Assembly (NCBI RefSeq): GCF_006438875.1
Contig: NZ_RCZH01000011.1
Coordinates: forward strand, 163,826-210,544
Length of the DNA: 46,719 nt
Reading direction: 5' to 3'
Source of the DNA: Flavobacterium pectinovorum
GTDB taxonomy: Bacteria > Bacteroidota > Bacteroidia > Flavobacteriales > Flavobacteriaceae
Below, piece by piece: positions 39,576 to 46,719 of the stretch. Numbering within the stretch: the first letter of the stretch is position 1; each line of letters opens with the position of its first letter. Under the pieces are notes generated by a model. It was not told the DNA's origin, made no database searches, and worked only from the letters and a program-made list of their open reading frames with translations. A program made the translations under genes and the position numbers.

Positions 39576-40586
39576 TCAAACTGATTCCCGGATTATTAAT
39601 CTCCCTTTTTTAAGGCTTTTTTCAACTTCAAACTTTTCCATATCAGTCATTTGACTCATTAACAACTGTATCGATTTTACTGCAATATCCTCAATAGGCT
39701 GCGCGATAACGGTAATTGTTGGCGTATGCAATTTAAAACTGTCATGATCATCAAAACTAATCACCGAAATATCTTCAGGAATTCTAATTTTCATCTTTCT
39801 AAAAGCCTGAAGACCTGCAAGTCCCATATAATTGGTTAAAAATAAAACAGCGTCAATACCTTTGTTTTTTTCGAAAAAACTTAAAATATTAGCGATCTTA
39901 CTTTCCTCATTACTACCGTAATCTAAATGAAGAACAAGCGATTCATCATAAATCCCTTCTTCTTTTAAGGCATCGCGATAACCATCTTCTCGTAATTTCA
40001 TCTGAACCATTTCAGATGTATTATTTACAACAGCAATCTTTTTACAACCTTTATTGATCAAAAATTTTGTGGCAGTATTAGAAGCTTCATAGTTGTCCAT
40101 CACAACATGACTCACTCTTTGCCCCGGAAAATACCTGTCGACCAATACAACGGGTTTTTTCAATTTTAAAAGAAGGTCAATTTTCTCCTCAAGATTTGGT
40201 GTTGGCGTAATAATAAAACCATCCACATTTGCTTGCAAAAGACTGTTTATCAATTCTTCAGAACGTTCATTATCTCCACCTGTACTGCAATAAAAAACTC
40301 TGTAATCAATGCTTTTAGCCTCATCTTCAATAACTCTGGCAAGATCTGCAAAGAACTGATTCGAAATATCCTCAACAATAAGTCCAATCGATCTGGTCTT
40401 TCCGGTCCTAAGACTGGTTGCAATCATGCTGGGTCTGTAATTAAGTTTTTCAGCAACTTCCTGCACTTTTTTGATTACTGCAGGACTGATTCCCATTTTT
40501 TCGCCTTTATCATTAATGACAAAAGATACAGTAGATATAGACACTTGCGCCTGTGTGGCAATATCCTTAATAGTAATCTTTTTCAT
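39576..40586 (-). CDS. LacI family transcriptional regulator
   Basis: A 336-residue LacI/GalR regulator. The N-terminal helix-turn-helix is KKITIKDIATQAQVSISTVS with the hinge helix region RPSMIATSLRTGKTRSIGLI (residues 52-71), followed by a periplasmic-binding-protein-like effector domain (LVVEDISNQFFADLARVIED region, VDGFIITPTP, VVLVDRYFPG, ISFDDHDSFKLHTPTITVIA). The effector is probably a mannose-containing sugar or phosphate, inferred from neighbours. It lies between manA and susC on the same strand. An operator-like site and a -7 box (40629-40669) precede it, so it likely controls itself as well as susCD and the GH97 gene. Confidence 0.94.
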   Translation of the reverse strand: MKKITIKDIATQAQVSISTVSFVINDKGEKMGISPAVIKKVQEVAEKLNYRPSMIATSLRTGKTRSIGLIVEDISNQFFADLARVIEDEAKSIDYRVFYCSTGGDNERSEELINSLLQANVDGFIITPTPNLEEKIDLLLKLKKPVVLVDRYFPGQRVSHVVMDNYEASNTATKFLINKGCKKIAVVNNTSEMVQMKLREDGYRDALKEEGIYDESLVLHLDYGSNEESKIANILSFFEKNKGIDAVLFLTNYMGLAGLQAFRKMKIRIPEDISVISFDDHDSFKLHTPTITVIAQPIEDIAVKSIQLLMSQMTDMEKFEVEKSLKKGRLIIRESV

Positions 40587-40628
40587 TTAGCGAATTAATT
40601 TTTTATTAACTTGTTGTTAATTGTGTCA

Positions 40629-40669
40629 CAAATATATATAAAAATAGTTACTAAAACGATTTTGTAAAT
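40629..40669 (-). promoter_or_regulatory. lacI promoter with overlapping operator
   Basis: On minus TATATTTG (40629-40636) matches the -7 box. GTTACTAAAACGATTTTGTA (40647-40666, continuing AAT) matches the susC operator and would cover the -33 region, a layout for autorepression. Confidence 0.6.
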
Positions 40670-40992
40670 ATTTTTTTGAACTAATCATTTTTTTAAAGTT
40701 AATTAAACATAAAATCATTAGTATTTACAGGTATTCTCAGCATTAATCATTTTAAAACACTAAAAACAAGCTTTATAGTTTTAGTATGAATAATCTGCAT
40801 TTACCTATTTTAGTCGCATTAAAAAGCTTTTGTTTTTCAATTGATTTCGCAAAAATAACACTATCAAAACATTCCTTTTTCTTTCCTGCAGGGTTTCCAA
40901 AACCTTGTAAGTATGCTTTGTCATCACCTCACTTTTATATACCTACAAGGTTAAAAAACCTTGCAGGGTATATATAGAAGATTTAACTTTAT
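40670..40992. other. Intergenic region with split hairpin
   Basis: The gap of about 406 bases between manA and lacI has no credible gene; a 63-codon frame at 40786-40977 is repeat-derived. It holds an imperfect inverted repeat at 40885-40968: CCTGCAGGGTTT and AACCTTGTAAG face CTACAAGGTT and AACCTTGCAGGG. The type is like the CCTAACAGG hairpins elsewhere in the locus. It could serve as a terminator after lacI-upstream transcripts. Confidence 0.5.
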
Positions 40993-41961
40993 TTATGAAA
41001 TGTATATTTCTAAAATCGATGCAGAACCAGCAAGTGCATAACTACGCATATCAGCAGGCAATAAAACGGTATCCCCTTTCTTGTATTTATAAATTACATT
41101 CTCAAATCTAATCTCAAATAAACCTTCAATACACATATAAACCGTAAAAGTTTCTCCGCTTTTACTTACTTCAATTGTTCCGTCAAGCGGAAGGAAATTT
41201 GTTGTAAAATAAGGACAATCTACTACTACATTTGATTGATTTGGAGTCGTTTCGTATTTTTTATGCGTGTCTACTTTCTTATAATTAATTGCGTCAAGCG
41301 CCAAATCTACATGCAATTCTCTTTTATTTCCCTGAGCATCTACTCGGTCAAAATCATATAAACGATACGTAATATCTGATGTTTGCTGAATCTCTGCAAC
41401 AACCAATCCTGCTCCTATCGCATGAACCGTTCCTGTTTCCAGAAAAAACACATCACCAGGTTTGGCTTTTACATCATCAAGAATAGAAACTAAGGTTTTG
41501 TTATTTAGGTTTTCTAAATATTCTTCTTTGCTTGAATCTTCTTTAAAACCTACAATAATCCTTGCATCAGCATCGGCTTGCATTACATACCACATTTCGG
41601 TTTTACCAAAAGAATTATGACGCTCTTTTGCCAATTTATCATTCGGATGCACTTGTATAGACAAATCTTCTCTTGCATCTAGATATTTAAAAAGCAAAGG
41701 AAACTGATTCCCAAATCGTTCGTAAACTCTTGTTCCTAAAATTTCATTTGGTGAATTATCAATTAAATCTGTTAATGATTTCCCTTTTAATTCGCCATTG
41801 GCAACAACGCTTACATCGCCTTCTACAGTAGATAATTCCCAACTTTCACCAGTAATTTCCGAAACGATTGGTTTATTAAGAACTGTTTTTAATTTTTCGC
41901 CACCCCAAATTCTGTCTTTCAAAATTGGTTCAAATTGTAAGGGATAAATTTTTATGCTCAT
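40993..41961 (-). CDS. manA: Mannose-6-phosphate isomerase, class I
   Basis: A 322-residue type I phosphomannose isomerase that interconverts mannose 6-phosphate and fructose 6-phosphate in the cytoplasm. Marks: FEPILKDRIWGGEKLKTVLN at the start, the zinc-site motif LSIQVHPNDKLAKERH (98-113), the later GTVHAIGAG with a further metal His, and EIQQTSDITYRLYDFDR with the catalytic Arg. Length is that of the short bacterial group. Its place in a mannosidase locus with a ROK kinase gives a complete route from released mannose to glycolysis. It starts 425 bases after the GH97 gene and lies before lacI on the same strand. Confidence 0.95.
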   Translation of the reverse strand: MSIKIYPLQFEPILKDRIWGGEKLKTVLNKPIVSEITGESWELSTVEGDVSVVANGELKGKSLTDLIDNSPNEILGTRVYERFGNQFPLLFKYLDAREDLSIQVHPNDKLAKERHNSFGKTEMWYVMQADADARIIVGFKEDSSKEEYLENLNNKTLVSILDDVKAKPGDVFFLETGTVHAIGAGLVVAEIQQTSDITYRLYDFDRVDAQGNKRELHVDLALDAINYKKVDTHKKYETTPNQSNVVVDCPYFTTNFLPLDGTIEVSKSGETFTVYMCIEGLFEIRFENVIYKYKKGDTVLLPADMRSYALAGSASILEIYIS

Positions 41962-42076
41962 TTTTATGTTTTAAAATTAATATCTATTTTCTTTTGCCAC
42001 TAATTACACGAATTTTCGCTAATTGCTTTGACTCATTTAAATAACAAACGTGCTTAATCTGTGTTTAGATTTTGTT

Positions 42077-42373
42077 TCTCGCAGATTTGGCAGATTGAGC
42101 AGATTTTTTTTTATAAATACTAGAAAAAAAACCGTTTAATCCGTGTCTTCGCTTTAGCGAATCCGTGTCATCCGCGTGCCATTACATTTATACATTTCAA
42201 CTAAATAAGCTTAATCTGCGAGAGAAAATTTTTAGCCACAGATTAGAAAGATTAAAATGATTTTTTCTCTCGCAGATTTGGCAGATTGAGTGGATTTTTT
42301 TTTACAAATACTAAAAAAAACCGTGTCATCCGTGTTTTCGCTTTAGCGAATCCGTGTCATCCGTGTGCCATTT
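42077..42373. repeat. Direct repeat of about 106 bases, two copies
   Basis: Copies at 42077-42182 and 42268-42373 both begin TCTCGCAGATTTGGCAGATT and end in ATCCGTGTCATCCG then GTGCCATT. Each contains the palindrome TTCGCTTTAGCGAA. The region between holds an inverted piece (TTAATCTGCGAGAGAAAA). They fill the 424-base gap between GH97 and manA; no gene here. Confidence 0.75.
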
Positions 42374-42385
42374 CTCAAACAATAT

Positions 42386-44485
42386 TTACTTGATAGAAAT
42401 AGCAACTCCGCCACTTGCAGCCAATTTTTGTTTTAGCTTAGTTTTACTGTTTACAACTACTTTTCGAATATTATATGATTGCGGATTTGTTTTGTAATCT
42501 GCCGTTTTTCCGTCTTCGTAGATTGTTGCTGTATATGATTTTCCTGATGGAAGAAAACTAAAATCAATCAAAGCTGTTCGAGAATTTTCGTCTGTGATTC
42601 CGCCAATAAACCATTCTTGTTTTCCTTTGGTTTTTCTGGCAATTGTAATGTAATCACCAGGCTCAGCTTCGAGAATATAAGTTTCATCCCAATCCAAAGC
42701 AACGTCTTTTATAAACTGAAACGCATCGTTAAAACGAATATAATTTTCAGGTAAATCTGCAGCCATTTGCAACGGACTATACATCGTAACATACAATGCC
42801 AATTGTTTAACAAGCGTTGTACTCAGCTTATTTTTTTTAGCTCCGTAAACAGATAAATCTCCCTGAAAAATTCCGGGCGTATAATCCATCGGACCTCCCA
42901 TTAATCGGGTAAAAGGCAAAATTGTAGTATGATCCGGATGGATTCCTTCCATCGATTCAAACTCAGTTCCTCGTGCCGATTCCTGCGCAAACCAGTTTGG
43001 ATACGTACGATGTAAACCTGTTGGTCGCACTGCTTCGTGAGAATCTACCATGATTTTATGTTTCGCCGCTTCTTTGGCAACATAGGTATAATGATTCACC
43101 ATTTGCTGTCCGTCATGATGTTCACCTCTTGGAATAATTGGCCCAACATATCCTGTTTTTACAGCATTATAATTATTATCAACCATGAAGTTTAAAGCAT
43201 CATCTAATTGTCGCTCATACTCAGCAGTTGAAGATGTAGTTTCATGATGCATGATAATTTTCACGTTCTTTTTACTTGCATAATCGCTTAATTCTTTTAC
43301 ATCAAAATCCGGATATGCTTTGGTAAAACTATAAATACGCTCTTTCTTAAAAGCCGTATTATCCTCCCAGCCTTCATTCCATCCTTCGACCAAAACGGCG
43401 TCAAAACCATTCGCTGTAGCAAAGTCAATATATTCTTTTACATGTTTTGTATTTGCTCCGTGTGTATTATTTGGTTTTAATTTGGCAAAATCACTAGTTC
43501 CAATAACAACATCCTGATTATCTGAATACGCCCAAGTCGAACCTCCGCCTGTAAAATATTCCCACCAAACTCCAATATATTTAGTTGGTTTAATCCATGA
43601 AGTATCTTCAAAATTGCAAGGTTCATTCAGATTCAAAATCATTTTTGAAGCCAGAATATTTCTTGCATCGTCACTCACGACAATCGTTCGCCAAGGCGTA
43701 AAACTTCCGGTTTGAATATATCCTTTATTACCAACAGCGTCAGGCACAAGATGTGAACTTAGCGAATAGGTTTTATCATCGACATTAAGACACATTGCAG
43801 GATAGTTTTTCAAAGCCGCTTCGTGAATATTAATATAAAGTCCGTCATTTGTCTTTATCATTAACGGCGTTTGCGTCGCCAGATTTTTGATCGTAGTTTG
43901 GGCTGCCAACGAAACATGAGTTGCATTATATACGAGAGACTGCATCTCTGATATTTTAGAAGTTACATAACTATATTCGTTGGTATCGTAATCTCCCGGA
44001 ATCCAAAAAAGCTTATGATCTCCCGTTAAATTAAACTCGGTGGTTTCTTCCTGAATAATAAAATGACGCAGATTATCCTGTACCGGAAATTCGTATCTAA
44101 AACCTAAACCATCATTAAACAAACGGAAATAAATCGAAATTTTTCGGTTGCTTTTATTTTGAACAAGATCAGCTTTCAATTCATTGTATTGATTTCTAAT
44201 TTCTTTTTGTTCGCCTAAAACCGGTTTCCAAGTACTGTTTTCAGATTGAAATTTAGTATCTGTAATCTCAAAATCTTTATTGAGCATACTATCCGATTTC
44301 AAAATAAAACCTAATTTACTTTCTTTAATAACTTCTTTCTTTTTGAAGCTTAAAGTATAAATTGGTGTTCCGGCTTCATTTAATTTAAAATTCAAAACCA
44401 GATTTCCATCCGGAGATTTTAATTCCTGAGCATTTACAAATACATTAGAAATAATAATAAAACAGATAAGGAATATATTTTTCAT
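42386..44485 (-). CDS. GH97 glycoside hydrolase, probable inverting alpha-glucosidase type
   Basis: About 699 residues from the ATG at 44485 (MKNIFLICFIIISNVFVNAQ, a signal peptide). GH97 enzymes act on alpha-glucosides by inversion or alpha-galactosides by retention, with bound calcium. The segment DSHEAVRPTGLHRTYPNW followed by ESARGTEFESMEG resembles the SusB-like inverting group, in which a Glu in HEAVRPTG is part of the catalytic site, as I remember it. EGWNEGW marks the barrel. In this locus it may trim glucose from immature N-glycans or act on another sugar. A TTG six codons further up is rejected, since it falls in the leader next to the operator. A perfect LacI-type palindrome lies 24 bases upstream. 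Confidence 0.9.
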   Translation of the reverse strand: MKNIFLICFIIISNVFVNAQELKSPDGNLVLNFKLNEAGTPIYTLSFKKKEVIKESKLGFILKSDSMLNKDFEITDTKFQSENSTWKPVLGEQKEIRNQYNELKADLVQNKSNRKISIYFRLFNDGLGFRYEFPVQDNLRHFIIQEETTEFNLTGDHKLFWIPGDYDTNEYSYVTSKISEMQSLVYNATHVSLAAQTTIKNLATQTPLMIKTNDGLYINIHEAALKNYPAMCLNVDDKTYSLSSHLVPDAVGNKGYIQTGSFTPWRTIVVSDDARNILASKMILNLNEPCNFEDTSWIKPTKYIGVWWEYFTGGGSTWAYSDNQDVVIGTSDFAKLKPNNTHGANTKHVKEYIDFATANGFDAVLVEGWNEGWEDNTAFKKERIYSFTKAYPDFDVKELSDYASKKNVKIIMHHETTSSTAEYERQLDDALNFMVDNNYNAVKTGYVGPIIPRGEHHDGQQMVNHYTYVAKEAAKHKIMVDSHEAVRPTGLHRTYPNWFAQESARGTEFESMEGIHPDHTTILPFTRLMGGPMDYTPGIFQGDLSVYGAKKNKLSTTLVKQLALYVTMYSPLQMAADLPENYIRFNDAFQFIKDVALDWDETYILEAEPGDYITIARKTKGKQEWFIGGITDENSRTALIDFSFLPSGKSYTATIYEDGKTADYKTNPQSYNIRKVVVNSKTKLKQKLAASGGVAISIK

Positions 44486-44508
44486 AAATGAACGTAGTTT
44501 CAATAGTC

Positions 44509-44531
44509 GCTAAATCGATTTAGCAAACATA
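44509..44531 (-). promoter_or_regulatory. GH97 promoter with palindromic LacI-type operator
   Basis: GCTAAATCGATTTAGC (44509-44524) is a perfect 16-base palindrome. The -7 box TATGTTTG (minus, 44524-44531) abuts it, so a bound repressor would cover the transcription start. Its core matches the sites before susC and lacI. Confidence 0.7.
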
Positions 44532-44679
44532 ATAAATTTTATGAAACCGTTATACTTACATGAAAAAAAACTTCAATTATGAAATTAATAACAGAGAATT
44601 AAAACTCGTTATGAATAAAATTATAAATATCTATATTAGCATTTATTGAAAAATAGTTAAAACCAAAACTTAAAAATAA

Positions 44680-45099
44680 ATGAAGCAATTCTACTCAAGC
44701 ACTTACAGTTTTTGGATCATATCTCGAATAGCATTTATACTTCTTGGCTTTTTAGAACTTCTGAGAGTAGTTTTTATTGACAGGATATCGCTTTTCCATA
44801 TCTTCCTCTTTATATATGTAATTTCATTCTTTGTGATTTTTTACAAAGAAATTACTAAATCAACTCCATCAAAACTATTGAAATATAGTATGGGAACTCT
44901 CACCATTCTTATTGGTCTTTATTGTGCTTATTTAAAATTCATACAGCCACAAGCTTCATGGGGACCAGAAAAATATCAATTTGATTTTCGAAGATCATTA
45001 TATATGGTATTTCAATCTGGGTTATACTTCTTGGATTTTTTGATTTTTTTACATTTAATAGAAATGAGTCAAAAAAGTAGTTTACATCCGATGCTGTAA
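44680..45099 (+). CDS. Hypothetical membrane protein with four helices
   Basis: A 139-residue protein with about four membrane helices (roughly 9-28, 35-53, 66-86 and 108-126). It contains no charged residues of evident catalytic use in the helices and no known motif; the loop QPQASWGPEKYQFDFRRSLY is the most distinctive part. Family not recognised. It stands alone, divergent from the GH97 gene across about 195 bases, and is followed by 150 bases before the DUF4494 gene. It is not obviously part of the glycan locus. Confidence 0.65.
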   Translation: MKQFYSSTYSFWIISRIAFILLGFLELLRVVFIDRISLFHIFLFIYVISFFVIFYKEITKSTPSKLLKYSMGTLTILIGLYCAYLKFIQPQASWGPEKYQFDFRRSLYMVFQSGLYFLDFLIFLHLIEMSQKSSLHPML

Positions 45100-45218
45100 A
45101 AATTTCTTCAAATTATTTAATTAAAACACAACTAACAGACATTCAAAACATTACTAAAAACAACCCAAATTTGTGAATATCTATTTCAATATTTAAGAGT
45201 TTTTTTTCCTGTAAAATC

Positions 45219-45226
45219 TATCTTTG
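45219..45226 (+). promoter_or_regulatory. -7 box of the DUF4494 gene
   Basis: TATCTTTG, a full match to TAnnTTTG, 23 bases before the ATG at 45250. A T run at 45200-45208 stands near the -33 position. Confidence 0.55.
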
Positions 45227-45249
45227 ACATCCTTAAAAATTAATAGAAG

Positions 45250-45792
45250 ATGAGCGCAACTTGGTACGAATGCAAAGTAAAATATAGAAAGACAGATGAA
45301 ACCGGAGGACAAAAAGTTTTAACAGAACCGTATCTGGTAGATGCTTTGTCTTATACAGAAGCCGAAAAAAGAATTAATGAAGAAATGGCGGCTTATATTA
45401 GTGAAGAATTTAAAATCACAAATATAAAAGTGGCAAACTATGCTGAAATTCATCCTTTTGAAAATGCAGATCGTTGGTTTAAATCAAAAGTTTCTTTGAT
45501 GGCTTATGACGAAGAAAGCGGTAAAGAGAGAAGATCAAATATGTATTTGTTGGTTCAGGCAAATGATGTGAGAGAAGCTTATGATAATACGCTTCATGTA
45601 ATGCAAAGCACGATGGGAGAATATTCGATTCCTGCTGTTTCTGAATCTCCAATTATGGATGTTTTCCCTTATTTCAGTGGTGAAGAAGGAGAAACGGAAC
45701 AATTGGAAAGATTCAACAAACTTAAAGCCTCTAAACCAGTAGAAGTTGAAAAAATCGATCACATGGAATTTGAAAATGCATTAGAAGAATAG
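45250..45792 (+). CDS. DUF4494 domain-containing protein
   Basis: A 180-residue cytoplasmic protein. MSATWYECKVKYRKTDETGG, AEKRINEEM and FKITNIKVANYAEIHPFEN are what I know as DUF4494, a family found widely in Bacteroidota as a single conserved gene of unknown function. Two similar halves (WYECKVKY... and WFKSKVSLMAYDEES...) suggest a duplicated beta-alpha unit. The acidic end (about 155-180) is probably flexible. It has a good -7 box and seems to be transcribed alone or with the following small gene, 78 bases away. Confidence 0.85.
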   Translation: MSATWYECKVKYRKTDETGGQKVLTEPYLVDALSYTEAEKRINEEMAAYISEEFKITNIKVANYAEIHPFENADRWFKSKVSLMAYDEESGKERRSNMYLLVQANDVREAYDNTLHVMQSTMGEYSIPAVSESPIMDVFPYFSGEEGETEQLERFNKLKASKPVEVEKIDHMEFENALEE

Positions 45793-45870
45793 TTTTTTAT
45801 ACTATTAAAGACTTATTTCCTGAAACAGAATAAAGATTATCTTTAAATTATAATTGTCTAAAACTATTCT

Positions 45871-46311
45871 ATGAAAACTCCAAAGTCGTCAGAAGATTTA
45901 ATCCAGGAAATTTTTCTTTGTGCTGATCTGACGGAGAAACTAGGAGATTTGAGAATTAGACAACTTTTAATGTTATTGCCTAAAGTATCTGATGAAATAG
46001 TTGTAGAAAGTGTTATTAAGGTTTTTAATAATAAGGATAGAAACGAGACTTTATATCTTGATCAATTGTATGCAGGAAAAATTCTAACGAATGTTAATCC
46101 AAAATCGGAATTAGATTTTAAATCGATTCTAAACATGGTATTAGAAAATTGGAATAAAAGCATTAGGGATATGCCGCTTTGGCTTTTCAATACTTATAAA
46201 AAAGACGATCTGAATAATATGCTTTTGTCAATTGTAAATAATCCTTTTGAATCTAATGAAAGAAGAGATAAGGCAGAAACAATGATGTGGTGGATAAAGT
46301 CATTCAAATAA
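45871..46311 (+). CDS. Hypothetical helical protein
   Basis: A 146-residue protein predicted by eye to be nearly all helical, with regular Leu/Ile spacing (IRQLLMLLPKVSDEIVVESV and so on) like a few HEAT-type repeats. No signal or membrane helix. It carries two Trp-containing segments (LENWNKSIRDMPLWLFNTYK and MMWWIKSFK). Family not recognised. TATCTTTA at 45838 is a one-off -7 box. It is closed by a GAAA-loop terminator with a compensated stem change. Confidence 0.65.
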   Translation: MKTPKSSEDLIQEIFLCADLTEKLGDLRIRQLLMLLPKVSDEIVVESVIKVFNNKDRNETLYLDQLYAGKILTNVNPKSELDFKSILNMVLENWNKSIRDMPLWLFNTYKKDDLNNMLLSIVNNPFESNERRDKAETMMWWIKSFK

Positions 46312-46329
46312 ATATCTATTATAAAACAG

Positions 46330-46365
46330 AAAGCTTCGGAGAAATCCGGAGCTTTTTCGTTTTTA
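46330..46365 (+). terminator. GAAA-loop terminator with compensated base pair
   Basis: AAAGCTTCGGA, GAAA, TCCGGAGCTTT, then TTCGTTTTT. Compared with the other four copies, one stem pair is G-C instead of A-T, with both sides changed. Confidence 0.85.
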
Positions 46366-46468
46366 AACCATTCATTTTCTCCAAAATCAAAATAAATGAT
46401 ATATTAGCTATACTTTTTATGAACTGATATAAAAGTACTTAACCAAGAATTCACCAAACCAAATCTCG

Positions 46469-46719
46469 ATGACTAAAAAAACTTTAATTTTAATTGGGTT
46501 TATTATTTTAAAATTTGCTTTACAATGTATTCTCATAAGTCCTGAATATGATTTGCAGCGCGATGAATATCTGCATCTTGATCAGGCGCATCATTTGGCT
46601 TGGGGTTATTTATCAGTTCCTCCCGTAACATCTTGGTTTTCTTACCTTATATATCTACTTGGAAATTCGGTTTTTTGGGTAAAGTTTTTCCCTGCTCTTT
46701 TTGGCGCATTGACACTTTT
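46469..46719 (+). CDS. GT39 (PMT_2)-type glycosyltransferase, N-terminal part
   Basis: An open frame of 83 codons starts at an ATG at 46469 and runs off the right edge. After a first membrane helix (about 4-20) comes DLQRDEYLHLDQAHHLAWGY, then LSVPPVTSWFSYLIYLLGNS and FFPALFGALTL. The acidic DE after the first helix and the HLAWGY-PP segment are typical of GT39/ArnT-like membrane enzymes that move sugars from polyprenyl phosphates. Substrate cannot be inferred from this fragment. It follows a terminator, so it has its own promoter. Confidence 0.8.
   Translation, partial: MTKKTLILIGFIILKFALQCILISPEYDLQRDEYLHLDQAHHLAWGYLSVPPVTSWFSYLIYLLGNSVFWVKFFPALFGALTL

Noticed and set aside
40786..40977. 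A 63-codon plus-strand frame between lacI and manA
   Set aside because: It crosses the split hairpin and has no promoter or recognisable product.

Overview
The window looks like a chromosomal segment of a Flavobacterium-like member of the Bacteroidota. The DNA is AT-rich, several genes have TAnnTTTG-type -7 boxes instead of sigma70 promoters, strong Shine-Dalgarno sequences are rare, and the gene content (SusC/SusD, GH92, GH97, DUF4494, many signal peptides) is typical of that group. No rRNA, CRISPR array, complete insertion sequence or integrase was seen. One tRNA gene, tRNA-Glu(UUC), is present.

Left part (1 to about 16.2 kb) is a mosaic: the start of an unknown gene running off the left edge; an XRE-type regulator whose usual ATG appears lost; an M13 metallopeptidase lipoprotein; a DUF5694 protein; a very large fusion of DEDD exonuclease, RecQ helicase and UvrD-type helicase; truC; a GNAT acetyltransferase; an unknown two-helix membrane protein; tRNA-Glu; a double-glycine-leader peptide with six cysteines; and an exported protein with a Ppx/GppA (ASKHA) fold. 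Most intergenic spaces carry copies of a REP-like hairpin (arms TGCGCAAA and TTTGCGCA) or of a GAAA-loop terminator.

Middle part (about 16.3 to 21.0 kb) is an accessory island: a CdiI-like immunity protein, then a minus-strand series of small exported, membrane or cytoplasmic proteins (DUF922 lipoprotein, two tandem 115-residue membrane paralogues, two small proteins sharing a GDxIIKK motif, a probable immunity protein) separated by repeated hairpin modules. Just upstream of the last gene is a start-less coding remnant that resembles the end of a toxin gene. I read this as an orphan immunity or cassette-like array built by repeat-mediated duplication.

Right part (about 21.3 to 44.5 kb) begins with an AraC regulator and a Tet(X)-like flavoprotein monooxygenase. 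It continues with a minus-strand polysaccharide utilisation locus that fits high-mannose N-glycans: GH97, manA, a LacI regulator, SusC, SusD, GH2 beta-mannosidase, two GH92 and one GH125 alpha-mannosidases, a ROK sugar kinase and a glycosylasparaginase. Together these could import mannosidic glycans, trim alpha- and beta-mannose, split GlcNAc-Asn, and feed mannose through mannose 6-phosphate to fructose 6-phosphate. Near-palindromic LacI-type operators occur before susC, before the lacI gene and before the GH97 gene, linking them into one regulon. The last 2 kb hold ordinary housekeeping-type unknowns (including DUF4494) and the start of a GT39-type glycosyltransferase cut by the right edge.
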